Assembly: GCA_018823175.1 (NCBI GenBank)
Contig: JAHJIY010000051.1
Span: 29,967-93,966, forward strand
Source of the DNA: Pseudomonadota bacterium
Lineage (GTDB): Bacteria > Desulfobacterota > Desulfobulbia > Desulfobulbales > JAHJIY01
Direction: 5' to 3'
Length of the DNA: 64,000 nt
The translations under genes and the position numbers were made by a program. A model generated the notes under the pieces. The model searched no databases, was not told the origin of the DNA, and saw only the letters and a list, made by a program, of their open reading frames with translations. This document shows positions 24,240 to 32,871 of the stretch, piece after piece (within the stretch, counting starts at the first letter, position 1; each line of letters starts with the position of its first letter).

Positions 24240-25574
24240 TTATTGATCCGCACCTTTATCCAGCGCATACCAGTCGATTTTTCTGGTGATATACATAACC
24301 GTCGCCAGGACAATAAAAAGACCGATACCGCCCATGATCAGGGCATAGTCCTCAAGCTGCAGGACGATGTAAAGATAGGCATAGAGCACGGCCAGAATGG
24401 CGGAGACCGTTAGGGTGAAATGTTTGTTCTTAAGGATGCCCTGGGAGTAGCCGGTAATGGTGGCGGTAATCGCCAGGGCCGAGATGATGTAAGCGAGGTC
24501 GAAACTCAGGTGTTCCGAGATGGCCAGAAGCAGGACGTAAAACAGGATGATGGCCAGGCCGATCAGCAGATACTGGATGGGATGGACCCGATTCCGATTG
24601 ATGACCTCGGAAAAGAAAAAAGCGGCAAAGGTGAAGACTATGAACATCAGTGCATATTTCGAGATCCGGGTCGACTTCTGGTAAATATCGGCGGTGATGA
24701 TCAAGTTCAGGCCGAATGAGGCCTCTTTGACCTTGTAACTACCACCCTGCCAGAATTGAGGAAAATTACGGTTCAGTGACAAGACTCTCCATAATGCCGA
24801 AAACCCCTGATCAGAGACCTCCCGGGTGGCAGGGAGAAAAGCGCCGTTGAAACTTGGCGAAGGCCAGCTCGACTTGAGGGCGACCTCGGTCTTTTCCCCA
24901 ACCGGAACAAAGTGGAGCATCTCACTGCCGTTCAGATCAAGACGCAGTGAAAAATTGTTTTCCGTGCTATTCAAGGAGAGGGGGATCACCGCCTGGACCC
25001 CTGCCCCGGCAAGGTCCATAGTTTTCAAACCAGGGCTCACCTTGTAGGCCTGGTTGTTGTAGTTGACGACGATACTATCCTTAATCCCCCGCATATCGCT
25101 GATCCCGACCGAGAATACGGCCTTGTCCCACATAACGTTCTTCGGATCAATATCGGTCTGACCAAGGGGCGGCATGGCGAAATTGCCGGCGATCTCAAGT
25201 CTGGTGTTATACAGTACCGCTTCGTAAATCCCCCGGTATCGGACTTCCGGGGCCATCTCGCCGACAATGTCAAGCTTCTCCGGCAGGATGTGGAGATATA
25301 ATATGTTGAACTTTTCTTGGCCCTTCTCGTCTTTATAGTACGACTTATAGGGAACGGTGAAGAAGGGGCCGGTGATCGTCTGGCTGCCTCCCCACTTCTG
25401 GTTGATCTCGCCGACAACGCCATCCCGGCGCGACTCTCTCTCATGCATCAGGGAAGAGACCATGGCCGAGGGAATCAGCAGGACCACAACCAGTAAGCCG
25501 ATCGTCATAATCTTCATGGTCGCTGACGAACTGAAATATTCACTCGTTTTCTTTATTGTGTCCTGGGTACTCAT
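24240..25574 (-). CDS. creD: CreD-like inner membrane protein
   Basis: A 444-residue inner-membrane protein. The N-terminal helix (MKIMTIGLLVVVLLIPSAMV) is followed by the CreD signature RRDGVVGEINQKWGGSQTIT and GPFFTVPYK, a large periplasmic domain, and five or six C-terminal helices (YALMFIVFTFAAFFFSEVIN, HPIQYLLIGLAIILFYVLLL and so on). EHLSFDLAYIISA and the terminal YALDKG are also typical. CreD is linked to envelope integrity and, in enterobacteria, to the CreBC regulon and colicin/beta-lactam response. Of two adjacent ATG codons the second (25574) is better spaced from GAGG. No creBC genes are seen nearby. Confidence 0.93.
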   Translation of the reverse strand: MSTQDTIKKTSEYFSSSATMKIMTIGLLVVVLLIPSAMVSSLMHERESRRDGVVGEINQKWGGSQTITGPFFTVPYKSYYKDEKGQEKFNILYLHILPEKLDIVGEMAPEVRYRGIYEAVLYNTRLEIAGNFAMPPLGQTDIDPKNVMWDKAVFSVGISDMRGIKDSIVVNYNNQAYKVSPGLKTMDLAGAGVQAVIPLSLNSTENNFSLRLDLNGSEMLHFVPVGEKTEVALKSSWPSPSFNGAFLPATREVSDQGFSALWRVLSLNRNFPQFWQGGSYKVKEASFGLNLIITADIYQKSTRISKYALMFIVFTFAAFFFSEVINRNRVHPIQYLLIGLAIILFYVLLLAISEHLSFDLAYIISALAITATITGYSQGILKNKHFTLTVSAILAVLYAYLYIVLQLEDYALIMGGIGLFIVLATVMYITRKIDWYALDKGADQ

Positions 25575-25783
25575 CATTGTCCTCTTTCTGCAATTTCGTC
25601 ATGATAACCCGGCGTTGCGGGACTTCTCCACACCGGCAGCCTATCTTTTCAAAAACCGGAACAGATCTATTTTTTACTGTTTCTAAAGTTCTTGCTCTGA
25701 TTTTATGATTGACGGTGACTGATTATCTACCCAACGCATCAATTTTATTGGGAAACATTAAAATACAAACTTGCTTGTCCGGG

Positions 25784-26986
25784 CTAAATCTTCAAGAGAT
25801 ACATATTTGAATCACCTGAACTTGAGATAGTCGTACCAAACAGAACATATTCCCCGTCATCACTCTCGATAATGCTTTTGCCGATCGCCTCGGAATCACC
25901 ATCAAATGTCTTTTCCCATGACTTGTTCCCCTGATCATCAGTTTTAACCAGGTACATGTTGTTGGGACCTGAGGTCTGATTATAATCAAATTTTATTGTT
26001 TCACCGAACAGAACAAATCCACCGTCAGACGTTTGCTGTACAGCATATCCACGGTTGATATCATTTTCACCATACATATATGTTTTACTCCAAAGCTCGG
26101 CGCCGGTTGAATCAGTCTTGACCAGGTATAATGTTGATTCCCGGTTGGATTGTCCCAACAAAATAAACCCTCCATCGGTGGTCATGTTAAATGATGTGGC
26201 ATATTCCCAATCACTACCGCCATATTTATTTTCCCAAACCATTACTCCATCGACATCTGTTTTAAACAACAAATAATCAGTCAACCCTGCGCCCTTTCCT
26301 TCACCATAAACGACATATCCGCCATCGCCTGCCTCCAGGACAGAAACTCCTTTATCTCCAGACCAGGTTAGATCTCCGTAAGTTTTACTCCATACTGTGT
26401 TTCCATCTTCGTCAACTTTTATTAGATTTATTAAATCTTCCCATGAAAGGAAACCTTCATCGACAGTGCCAACTAGCACATAACCCCCATCAGAAGTTGT
26501 CTGGACCGAACTGGCATAATCATAACCAGCTCCACCAAAGGTTTTTGACCATACTTCATTGCCGGCAGAATCAGTTTTAATCAGATAAATATCACTAAAA
26601 CCCGATCCCATCGATTCGGTTTTACCGACAATAATGAACCCGTTATCAGGCGCAATGGCGATGGCCGAACCATAATCATCCTCTGTTCCGCCAAATGTTT
26701 TTTCCCACTGTTTCTGCCCGGCAGAATCTGTTTTTACGAGATAAATATCCGTTTTGCGATTACCCGATGAGTTTGTATTTCCTAAAAGGATATAGCCACC
26801 ATCCGAAGTCTGCAGAGCTGCGATCCCGCTTTCATCACCTGTTCCTCCAAATGATTGTTCAAAGGCCACATCTCCATTATCTCCTGAAGTGGCGGAAGTG
26901 GAGCTGCTTCCTCCCCCGCCGCCACATGCAATCAACAATATGCCGCTCAAAATAATCGTTATTGCCGTAGATATATCTCTCCGCAT
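25784..26986 (-). CDS. Repeat lipoprotein with predicted beta-propeller-like repeats
   Basis: A 400-residue lipoprotein (lipobox LIAC, followed by a GGGGGSSS spacer). The mature part consists of about seven repeats near 50 residues each, with the pattern TSDGGYILLGNTNSSGN, YLVKTDSAGQKQWEKTFGG and the like; such repeats are common in predicted beta-propeller surface proteins of delta-proteobacteria. GGAGG precedes the ATG at 26986. No catalytic residues are recognised. It may be exposed on the cell surface; ligand unknown. Confidence 0.82.
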   Translation of the reverse strand: MRRDISTAITIILSGILLIACGGGGGSSSTSATSGDNGDVAFEQSFGGTGDESGIAALQTSDGGYILLGNTNSSGNRKTDIYLVKTDSAGQKQWEKTFGGTEDDYGSAIAIAPDNGFIIVGKTESMGSGFSDIYLIKTDSAGNEVWSKTFGGAGYDYASSVQTTSDGGYVLVGTVDEGFLSWEDLINLIKVDEDGNTVWSKTYGDLTWSGDKGVSVLEAGDGGYVVYGEGKGAGLTDYLLFKTDVDGVMVWENKYGGSDWEYATSFNMTTDGGFILLGQSNRESTLYLVKTDSTGAELWSKTYMYGENDINRGYAVQQTSDGGFVLFGETIKFDYNQTSGPNNMYLVKTDDQGNKSWEKTFDGDSEAIGKSIIESDDGEYVLFGTTISSSGDSNMYLLKI

Positions 26987-27182
26987 AATAACCTCCATTA
27001 AAATTGAGTTAGCTCTTCTTCTCGTTAATTAGATACCCCCCTCGCAACAGATGGCGGATAGCCTGAAACTTCGAGCTGTAAAGAGAGTAAAGGGGCAAAA
27101 TATTTATGGATTGTTAAAGATGTTTATCAACACCGACATTACCTGTCAACCTGAAAGAGCTATAAGCCAATCCATGCTTTAG

Positions 27183-29474
27183 CTATATGCCTTTCCTATA
27201 TGATCGGTTGGTGGAGGGCTGAATACTTTGTTTGAGTTCCTTGGTAGCATTGGGCTTGCCAGCCAGATGGTTTTCAAAAAGCCTTACTATTGCCGCTTTA
27301 CCCAGACCCGTCTCGGTCGTGGTTCTTATATCCCTTAAATCGATCAAGAAGCTGGTAAAACGGTCCGGGATCTCCGTCACAATATCGGTATTCAAAAAGT
27401 TGCTCTCATGATAGATGCGGTGATAGTTCCCTTTAGTTTTATTAATGAGGAGTGAGCCCTGCTTAAGATTGGTAATTGTTGCCGATCTTTCACACTGCTC
27501 GATACAGGTCACATCAATCGTACTTTTTTTACAGCCGCTGACCTGATGAAACAGACATTGCCGGCTGGTCATCAGGACAATCGGGTGATAGATCCGATAA
27601 TACAGTTTGAAATCATCCGGCCGGTTAATCCCCTTAATCTGAAACTGATTCAGTTCATTGGAAATAAAGGCCCCGAAACAGTTAAATTTCTCCTTTAAAC
27701 ATCGAAGACTGAATGAATTGACAAGATTCAGATAGGGTCCGGCAATCCAGGAAATCCCTCGTTGCCAGGCTTCATAGGCAATACCGGTATTATTGGTGAC
27801 AATTCGTTCCGGTTGGAGCTGTTGCAGAAATTCAAGGGCCGCCTGGTAGTCTTCCCCGATTAAAATCGAGGGAAACCAGGGGATTAATTTCTTGTTGCTC
27901 AAGAATAGATCTCTAAACTCGCCCCCCCTACCCTTCAAACTTTCAGGCAGTTGAAAATAGAGATCCGCCTCGGTCTGCTTACTAAGATGTAAATCCTCAG
28001 GTGAAGCGATCAACAGAGAAAGCGCGGGGCTGATTCTTTCGTCAGCCAACTTTTTTAAGCGGGGTCGGGCAATCTCAATCGGCTCAAGCGGAGCAACCGT
28101 TTCCTTTTCGCTATTCAGGATGAATAAGATCCTCTTCTTTATGGCAGTGATCTCTTGAAAGGGCAGAAACAGCCCAGATTGCAGATCTTCTAGGTCCAGC
28201 TGCTGGATTTGGTATTCCGTCTCATTTATCGCTTTAAGTCGGCTTAAAAGTATCTCAGAGTTGAGCCATTCAACCCCATTTTGTTTGATATTGGCCCCAC
28301 CGCTGGTTGCGGAATTGACGAGATTAAGCTCTGAGATGACCGTAAAAGAAGTCTCCGGTGTTTGTACCCTCACCTTTAAGGGCGTTCCAGCTTCCCCGTA
28401 AACCGTGAGAAATAAAGGAGCCTTAGCGATACTTAACTGGTCGATCTTCTCCCTTACCGTAGTTATGATTTCTGTTTTAAGATCATAAAGTACCCTCTTG
28501 GCCTTTTTCAGATTCTCATCAGTTAAACCGCCATTTGTTTTGGCATGATGGATGGCTGAATTGTCCCGTGGATTATCAATAAACATGCCGGCAGCAATAT
28601 CTCCCCGCAAAAAACCGCTGGAAAAATCCCGATTAAACACATGGTAGAGATCATTATTGTCGGTATTTGGCGAATTCTGATCATAAAGGCTCTGGAGCAG
28701 TTTATGGAAGGCATTCACCACTGTAAAGACGTAATGAAACTTCTTGATTCTGCCCTCAATCTTTATCGAGTCAACTCCGGCCCGAACCAACTCCTTGAGC
28801 TCAAAATAGGCGGAATTATCCTTAAGATTTAAGGGAAAGTCCTTCCCGGCCGGAGTAGTTAAATATTGATCCCGACATGGCTGACTGCAACGGCCCCGAT
28901 TCCCCGAATTGCCGCCGTGAACCGAACTCAGATAACAGATCCCGGAGAAAGAGAGACAGTAGGAACCATGGACAAATACTTCCGTTAAGACGTTGTGCTC
29001 GTGGCCGGTTAAAGTCAGGGCCGCGATCTCCGCAAGACTCAACTCCCTGGAAAGATTGGCTCGGGTCGCATTTAATCTGCTTAAGAATTTTATCTGACCT
29101 TCATTATGGGAGTTTAGCTGGGTAGAGGCATGAATCTTAAGATCGGGAAAATAATGAGACAGCAGATAAAACAGTCCGAGATCCTGGACAATGACCCCAT
29201 CTATCCTGGTATTGACTAATTTGTTCAGCAAGCCGATCAGGGCAGGGATTTCACTCTCAACTATAAGGATATTCAGGGTCAGAAAGACCTGGCAATCCCT
29301 GCTATGGGCAAGTCGGATAATCCCATTTAAATCTGCAAAAGTTATATTCTCGGCCCGGTTTCGGGCATTGAATCTATCCAGACCACAGTAGATAGCATTC
29401 GCCCCGGCTATAATTGCCGCTTTAATAGACTCCAGATCACCACCCGGAGCCAGTAATTCAATTTTTCTTTTCAT
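27183..29474 (-). CDS. Peptidase U32 family protein (RlhA/TrhP-like)
   Basis: A 763-residue protein. MKRKIELLAPGGDLESIKAA and IIAGANAIYCGLDRFNAR open the U32 TIM-barrel-like domain. The family signature EVFVHGSYCLSFSGICYLSS occurs at about 167-186, followed by GNRGRCSQPCRDQY with further cysteines that may bind a cluster. A second half (about 450-700) includes a Cys-rich segment SRQCLFHQVSGCKKSTIDVT. U32 proteins such as RlhA and TrhP introduce 5-hydroxycytidine or hydroxyuridine into rRNA or tRNA using prephenate-derived chemistry. Length is somewhat greater than RlhA (about 650). The ATG at 29474 is preferred to a distant TTG because it begins at the conserved strand. Confidence 0.85.
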   Translation of the reverse strand: MKRKIELLAPGGDLESIKAAIIAGANAIYCGLDRFNARNRAENITFADLNGIIRLAHSRDCQVFLTLNILIVESEIPALIGLLNKLVNTRIDGVIVQDLGLFYLLSHYFPDLKIHASTQLNSHNEGQIKFLSRLNATRANLSRELSLAEIAALTLTGHEHNVLTEVFVHGSYCLSFSGICYLSSVHGGNSGNRGRCSQPCRDQYLTTPAGKDFPLNLKDNSAYFELKELVRAGVDSIKIEGRIKKFHYVFTVVNAFHKLLQSLYDQNSPNTDNNDLYHVFNRDFSSGFLRGDIAAGMFIDNPRDNSAIHHAKTNGGLTDENLKKAKRVLYDLKTEIITTVREKIDQLSIAKAPLFLTVYGEAGTPLKVRVQTPETSFTVISELNLVNSATSGGANIKQNGVEWLNSEILLSRLKAINETEYQIQQLDLEDLQSGLFLPFQEITAIKKRILFILNSEKETVAPLEPIEIARPRLKKLADERISPALSLLIASPEDLHLSKQTEADLYFQLPESLKGRGGEFRDLFLSNKKLIPWFPSILIGEDYQAALEFLQQLQPERIVTNNTGIAYEAWQRGISWIAGPYLNLVNSFSLRCLKEKFNCFGAFISNELNQFQIKGINRPDDFKLYYRIYHPIVLMTSRQCLFHQVSGCKKSTIDVTCIEQCERSATITNLKQGSLLINKTKGNYHRIYHESNFLNTDIVTEIPDRFTSFLIDLRDIRTTTETGLGKAAIVRLFENHLAGKPNATKELKQSIQPSTNRSYRKGI

Positions 29475-29869
29475 AATATAGGGGTCAGTTAGAGAGAAAA
29501 CATTTCGTTTAAGCGACAATAACCTTGGAGATGGGCTATGAATTTCTCATGGTGCGGCAACATATTAGAGATTTGCCGGGAGATCAAGATATTATCCCCA
29601 GAGGAGGGTTAGCTTGGTCTGGGACTGAATGCCCAACTTTCACCCTTCGGGTATAAGTTTCGTACGAGCAGACAAGCTGCTCAACTCAGCTTTATTGTGG
29701 TTTTCCTGTCTTGCTGTTGGATTTCAGATTACCACCCCTCGAAGGAAAAATAGGCCCGACGCACCACGAAATTCGATCAATTCGGGAATTCGGGCAAATT
29801 CGGAATTCGGGGTCAGCAGATCAATCCGGATTATCGATAGCCGTCTTGGCCTAATCCAATTTTCATTCA
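29475..29869. other. Intergenic region with repeats
   Basis: About 395 bases. It holds family B repeat copy 3 (29634-29695) and, at about 29769-29816, a set of short ATTCGGG-type direct repeats (ATTCGATCA, ATTCGGGA, ATTCGGGC, ATTCGGA, ATTCGGGG). No coding signal supported. Confidence 0.6.
29634..29695 (+). repeat. Two-hairpin dispersed repeat, family B copy 3
   Basis: AACTT and AAGTT flank ACCCTTCGGGT (itself a 4-bp hairpin), then TCGTAC, GAGCAG/CTGCTC around ACAAG, and AACTCAGCTTTATT. In this copy the loop of the first hairpin has been remodelled (ACCC/GGGT) while pairing is kept. Confidence 0.82.
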
Positions 29870-30082
29870 CTACATAGCCACCATCACAGAGCTACGGTTA
29901 ACCCTGAAAATTCCGACAACTTCATCCACCAACTCTTTTATGGATTGATAACCACCGCTGTCGAAATTGTTATGAACAGTTTCTGTGCCGTTTTCGTTTT
30001 CTGCCACGACGAAACCGCAACATACTTTATCCATGAATTCAGGCTGTTCGTTGTCTAAATAAACCGTGATTCTTTTGATCAT
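29870..30082 (-). CDS. Small protein of unknown function
   Basis: A 70-residue soluble protein beginning MIKRITVYLDNEQPEFMDKV and containing two adjacent cysteines (Cys21, Cys22). It has a strong AAAGGAGGATATC ribosome site before the ATG, which supports a real gene. The predicted pattern is beta-alpha with an N-terminal strand RITVYLDN and a C-terminal helix SIKELVDEVVGIFRVN. No family is recognised; neighbours give no clue. Confidence 0.65.
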   Translation of the reverse strand: MIKRITVYLDNEQPEFMDKVCCGFVVAENENGTETVHNNFDSGGYQSIKELVDEVVGIFRVNRSSVMVAM

Positions 30083-30207
30083 GATATCCTCCTTTTTATG
30101 ATGCTAAAAAGAGAATATCATTAGGGGTAGGACAAACAGCGTCCTAGTCGAAAAATTATTTCAACAAAAAAGGGAACTTCAATAAATACTCCGGAATCGA
30201 ACTAAAG

Positions 30208-30236
30208 TGGAGTCGGCTCTGCTTTTGGCTTTTGTT
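30208..30236 (-). repeat. Family C short repeat, copy 4
   Basis: Plus-strand text GTGGAGTCGGCTCTGC then TTTTGGCTTTTGT. It lies 7 bases after the stop of the cellulose-synthase-like glycosyltransferase gene's region boundary. Confidence 0.6.
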
Positions 30237-30242
30237 TATAGT

Positions 30243-31787
30243 TCAGGATTTTTTCGGCAATATCAAAAATGAAATCACCGCATTGAGCGGATAGATCGCG
30301 GCCAGGACCGAGTAGACCGCCGCGATCTCAATAAATCCATGCGACCCGGCCCAATAAACGACAAAAAGGCTGTAAACCGCCATCAGCCATTCACAGGCAT
30401 TTATTTTTTTCAGGGTCCGGACACTGGTCCCGGCCGGAACTACACCGTCACTATTATTCGGGCCCGCCCCCCCCTTTCCGGTCCGGTCACGATGAACCTT
30501 GACCCCGGTCAATCCTTCAAGCAGTCCGTATGACAGAGTAATAAACAAGGCGGTCATCAGACCGAAGGCAAACACGGTGTCTGAAAAGGAAAAGCCCGGC
30601 CCTGCTTCCGGCCTTTTTTCATCTTTTACACCCAGGCGCATGGCGAAAAACGGGATATGAGTCAGGGCCAGCAGCAGCGGAAGCAGCAAAATAAATTTAT
30701 GAAAAAGATATGGGTCGGCAAGCACGCGCCAGAAATAATACGCCGGGATCAAGGTCAGGTGCGAGATAACCATGAACAGCGCCTGCAGCGAAAAAACCAG
30801 GAAAAATTCCATGGTCATGATCCGCTGCCCGAGGCTCAGATGAGATGATTTTAATACCGGCCCCAACTGCTTGCGCATTACCTCCATTAAGCCTTTCATC
30901 CAGGAGCGCTGCTGGAGTTTAAATTCGTTATAACCGGCCGGCAGCATGCTTGGGCAGGAAACCTGGTCAGTGTAAATAATCCGCCAGCCTTTGGCCTGGG
31001 CGGCAAAGCTCAAGTCCACATCCTCGATCTGGGTATCGCCCTGCCAGAATCCGGCCTCTTGCATGGCCAGATAACGCCAGCTGCCGGCCGACCCTTTAAA
31101 GGTGGTGAGATGATTACTCGCACTACGGCCGGCAAAATCAACCCGGTGGATATTCTCCTGAAAAACGGCCGCCGCCCGGGTCAGGATATTGTCATTTTTA
31201 TTGGCATAAGTCATGTCCGCCTGGACCGCGCCGACCACCGGATCGGCAAAATAGCCCACCACGCTTGACAGATAATTTTCCGGGACCAGAAAATCCGCGT
31301 CAAAGATGGAGACAATTATCTCGTTCGGGTTAGACTCACCCTGCTGCCTGAAAATTTTCATCGCTTCATGCAGGCCGAAATTCAGATTGCCGGCCTTGAA
31401 ATCCGTCCGTTCCGTCCGGTGCAGGTAGACCAGGGACAAATCATTGATCTTGGTATTTTTTAGCCGGACATATTCCTGGAGCGCAAAGGAGATCTCCGCC
31501 CGATCCGAATCATCCAGCAGCTGAATCAGGAGTTTATCGGCCGGATAATCAACGGCGCAAGCCGAGTCAATCAGCCTCTTGACCATCCCGACATCTTCAT
31601 TAAAAACAGGGAGCTGAATAAGCTGCCGGGGCAGACGGTCATCAGCATGGGCCTGGGGATTTCCGAACCTTGCTTCTCTGCGGTGAGCAACAAAAATCAA
31701 ATAAATAAAAAATGGCGGGTGCAGCAGAAAGCCGACCACGGCAAGAACAAAACAGATAAAAAACGGGAGCAATAACAGCTCAGCCAT
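30243..31787 (-). CDS. Membrane GT2 glycosyltransferase, cellulose synthase-like
   Basis: A 514-residue protein with an N-terminal membrane segment (LLLPFFICFVLAVVGFLL), a GT2 catalytic domain and about four to five C-terminal membrane segments. Motifs in order are LLDDSDR (first Asp pair), FDADFLV (DxD, about 157-163), DTQIEDVDL (the catalytic ED) and KLQQRSWMKG, a variant of the QxxRW processive motif in which Arg and Ser are exchanged. Related enzymes polymerise beta-linked glucans or mannans and extrude them. The ATG at 31787 lies 5 bases after the stop of the upstream GT2 gene; a GTG at 31817 would overlap it. Part of a two-gene glycosyltransferase operon. Confidence 0.85.
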   Translation of the reverse strand: MAELLLLPFFICFVLAVVGFLLHPPFFIYLIFVAHRREARFGNPQAHADDRLPRQLIQLPVFNEDVGMVKRLIDSACAVDYPADKLLIQLLDDSDRAEISFALQEYVRLKNTKINDLSLVYLHRTERTDFKAGNLNFGLHEAMKIFRQQGESNPNEIIVSIFDADFLVPENYLSSVVGYFADPVVGAVQADMTYANKNDNILTRAAAVFQENIHRVDFAGRSASNHLTTFKGSAGSWRYLAMQEAGFWQGDTQIEDVDLSFAAQAKGWRIIYTDQVSCPSMLPAGYNEFKLQQRSWMKGLMEVMRKQLGPVLKSSHLSLGQRIMTMEFFLVFSLQALFMVISHLTLIPAYYFWRVLADPYLFHKFILLLPLLLALTHIPFFAMRLGVKDEKRPEAGPGFSFSDTVFAFGLMTALFITLSYGLLEGLTGVKVHRDRTGKGGAGPNNSDGVVPAGTSVRTLKKINACEWLMAVYSLFVVYWAGSHGFIEIAAVYSVLAAIYPLNAVISFLILPKKS

Positions 31788-31792
31788 CGAGA

Positions 31793-32716
31793 TCACTTCT
31801 TTCCATGTCCTTCCCACTCATAATTATGATGCCCGACCTTGCCGGTTTCCGCTGCGGCGGCGGCAAGATCGGTCCGTCTCGCGGCCAGCCAGGCCCGGCC
31901 GATCACGGCATGAAGCTGCAGCGACAGAAGGGCGAAGCGTAAATTCCCCTTCAGCAATCCATCATAAAACAGCTGCCGGACCAGAACAAATGCACTCTGC
32001 CATACCGTGAGCTTGTTCTGGAAGCATTTATTTTTTTTCTGGGCCAGAAATCCCCAGAAACAGTGGCGAAAGGTCATCTTTTTGATCGTCTGCGCGGAGT
32101 CTTGCCGCTGATGATAAACCAGGGCTTCTGGATTGTAGGCCAGGAGATAACCCAGTTTTCTGAGCCGGAAGGAGATGTCCATATCTTCGCCACTAGTCCG
32201 AAACAACTCATCAAAACCACCAACCTGGGCCAGCGCCTCCTTGCGGTAAGCAGCGCACATCCCGAACAAGAAAAAGACCTCGGCCCGAAAGTTATCACCC
32301 CATTCCTGAAAAAGGACCTCCCGGCGCCACTTGTCGTAGATGTTTTTCTGGACGACTTCCAGAGCGCGGCCATTAACCCCGGCCACATTCTGCCGGGAAA
32401 ACGGGGCGATTATCTCCTCGATATAAACCGGCGCGGCAATGGCATCAGCGTCAAGAAAGACAATGATCTCGCCTTGCGCCTGGGCAATCGCGGTATTTCT
32501 GGCGGCGGCGATCCCAAGGTTGGTTGGATGGGCAATCAACCGCACACCGGGAAATTGCCCAACCAGCTTTCTTGTGTTATCAATAGAACCGTCATCGATG
32601 ACGATTATTTCATCGGGCTTCCTGGTTTGTTGCAGAACGGAATCAATTACCGGTTTGATGAATATCTCCGCATTGAAACAAGGGATGACCAGGCTGACTG
32701 AAAAATTATCTGACAT
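31793..32716 (-). CDS. GT2 family glycosyltransferase
   Basis: A 307-residue GT-A fold enzyme. It has VSLVIPCFNAEIFIKPVIDS at the N-terminus, VIDDGSIDNT (the nucleotide-binding Asp pair), FLDADAIA (DxD, about 91-98), and RTSGEDMDISFRLRKLGY with the catalytic ED. The C-terminal part is less conserved and may include a weak membrane-associated helix. It is translated just before the cellulose-synthase-like gene; AGGATAATGC precedes the ATG. Probably adds a sugar to the same polymer or to its lipid primer. Confidence 0.88.
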   Translation of the reverse strand: MSDNFSVSLVIPCFNAEIFIKPVIDSVLQQTRKPDEIIVIDDGSIDNTRKLVGQFPGVRLIAHPTNLGIAAARNTAIAQAQGEIIVFLDADAIAAPVYIEEIIAPFSRQNVAGVNGRALEVVQKNIYDKWRREVLFQEWGDNFRAEVFFLFGMCAAYRKEALAQVGGFDELFRTSGEDMDISFRLRKLGYLLAYNPEALVYHQRQDSAQTIKKMTFRHCFWGFLAQKKNKCFQNKLTVWQSAFVLVRQLFYDGLLKGNLRFALLSLQLHAVIGRAWLAARRTDLAAAAAETGKVGHHNYEWEGHGKK

Positions 32717-32871
32717 GCATTATCCTGTAAAAAAAAAGCTGCAAAATTGTTCCGGGGCCGGACATCGTCTGTTTTATCCCCTGATGAATCGTGGTTTTTT
32801 GTCGTTACAACCCTTGGTACGCAAGGTAAAAAAATGATTTCACAGAAATTATCCGCCCTGAATGAGGACTG

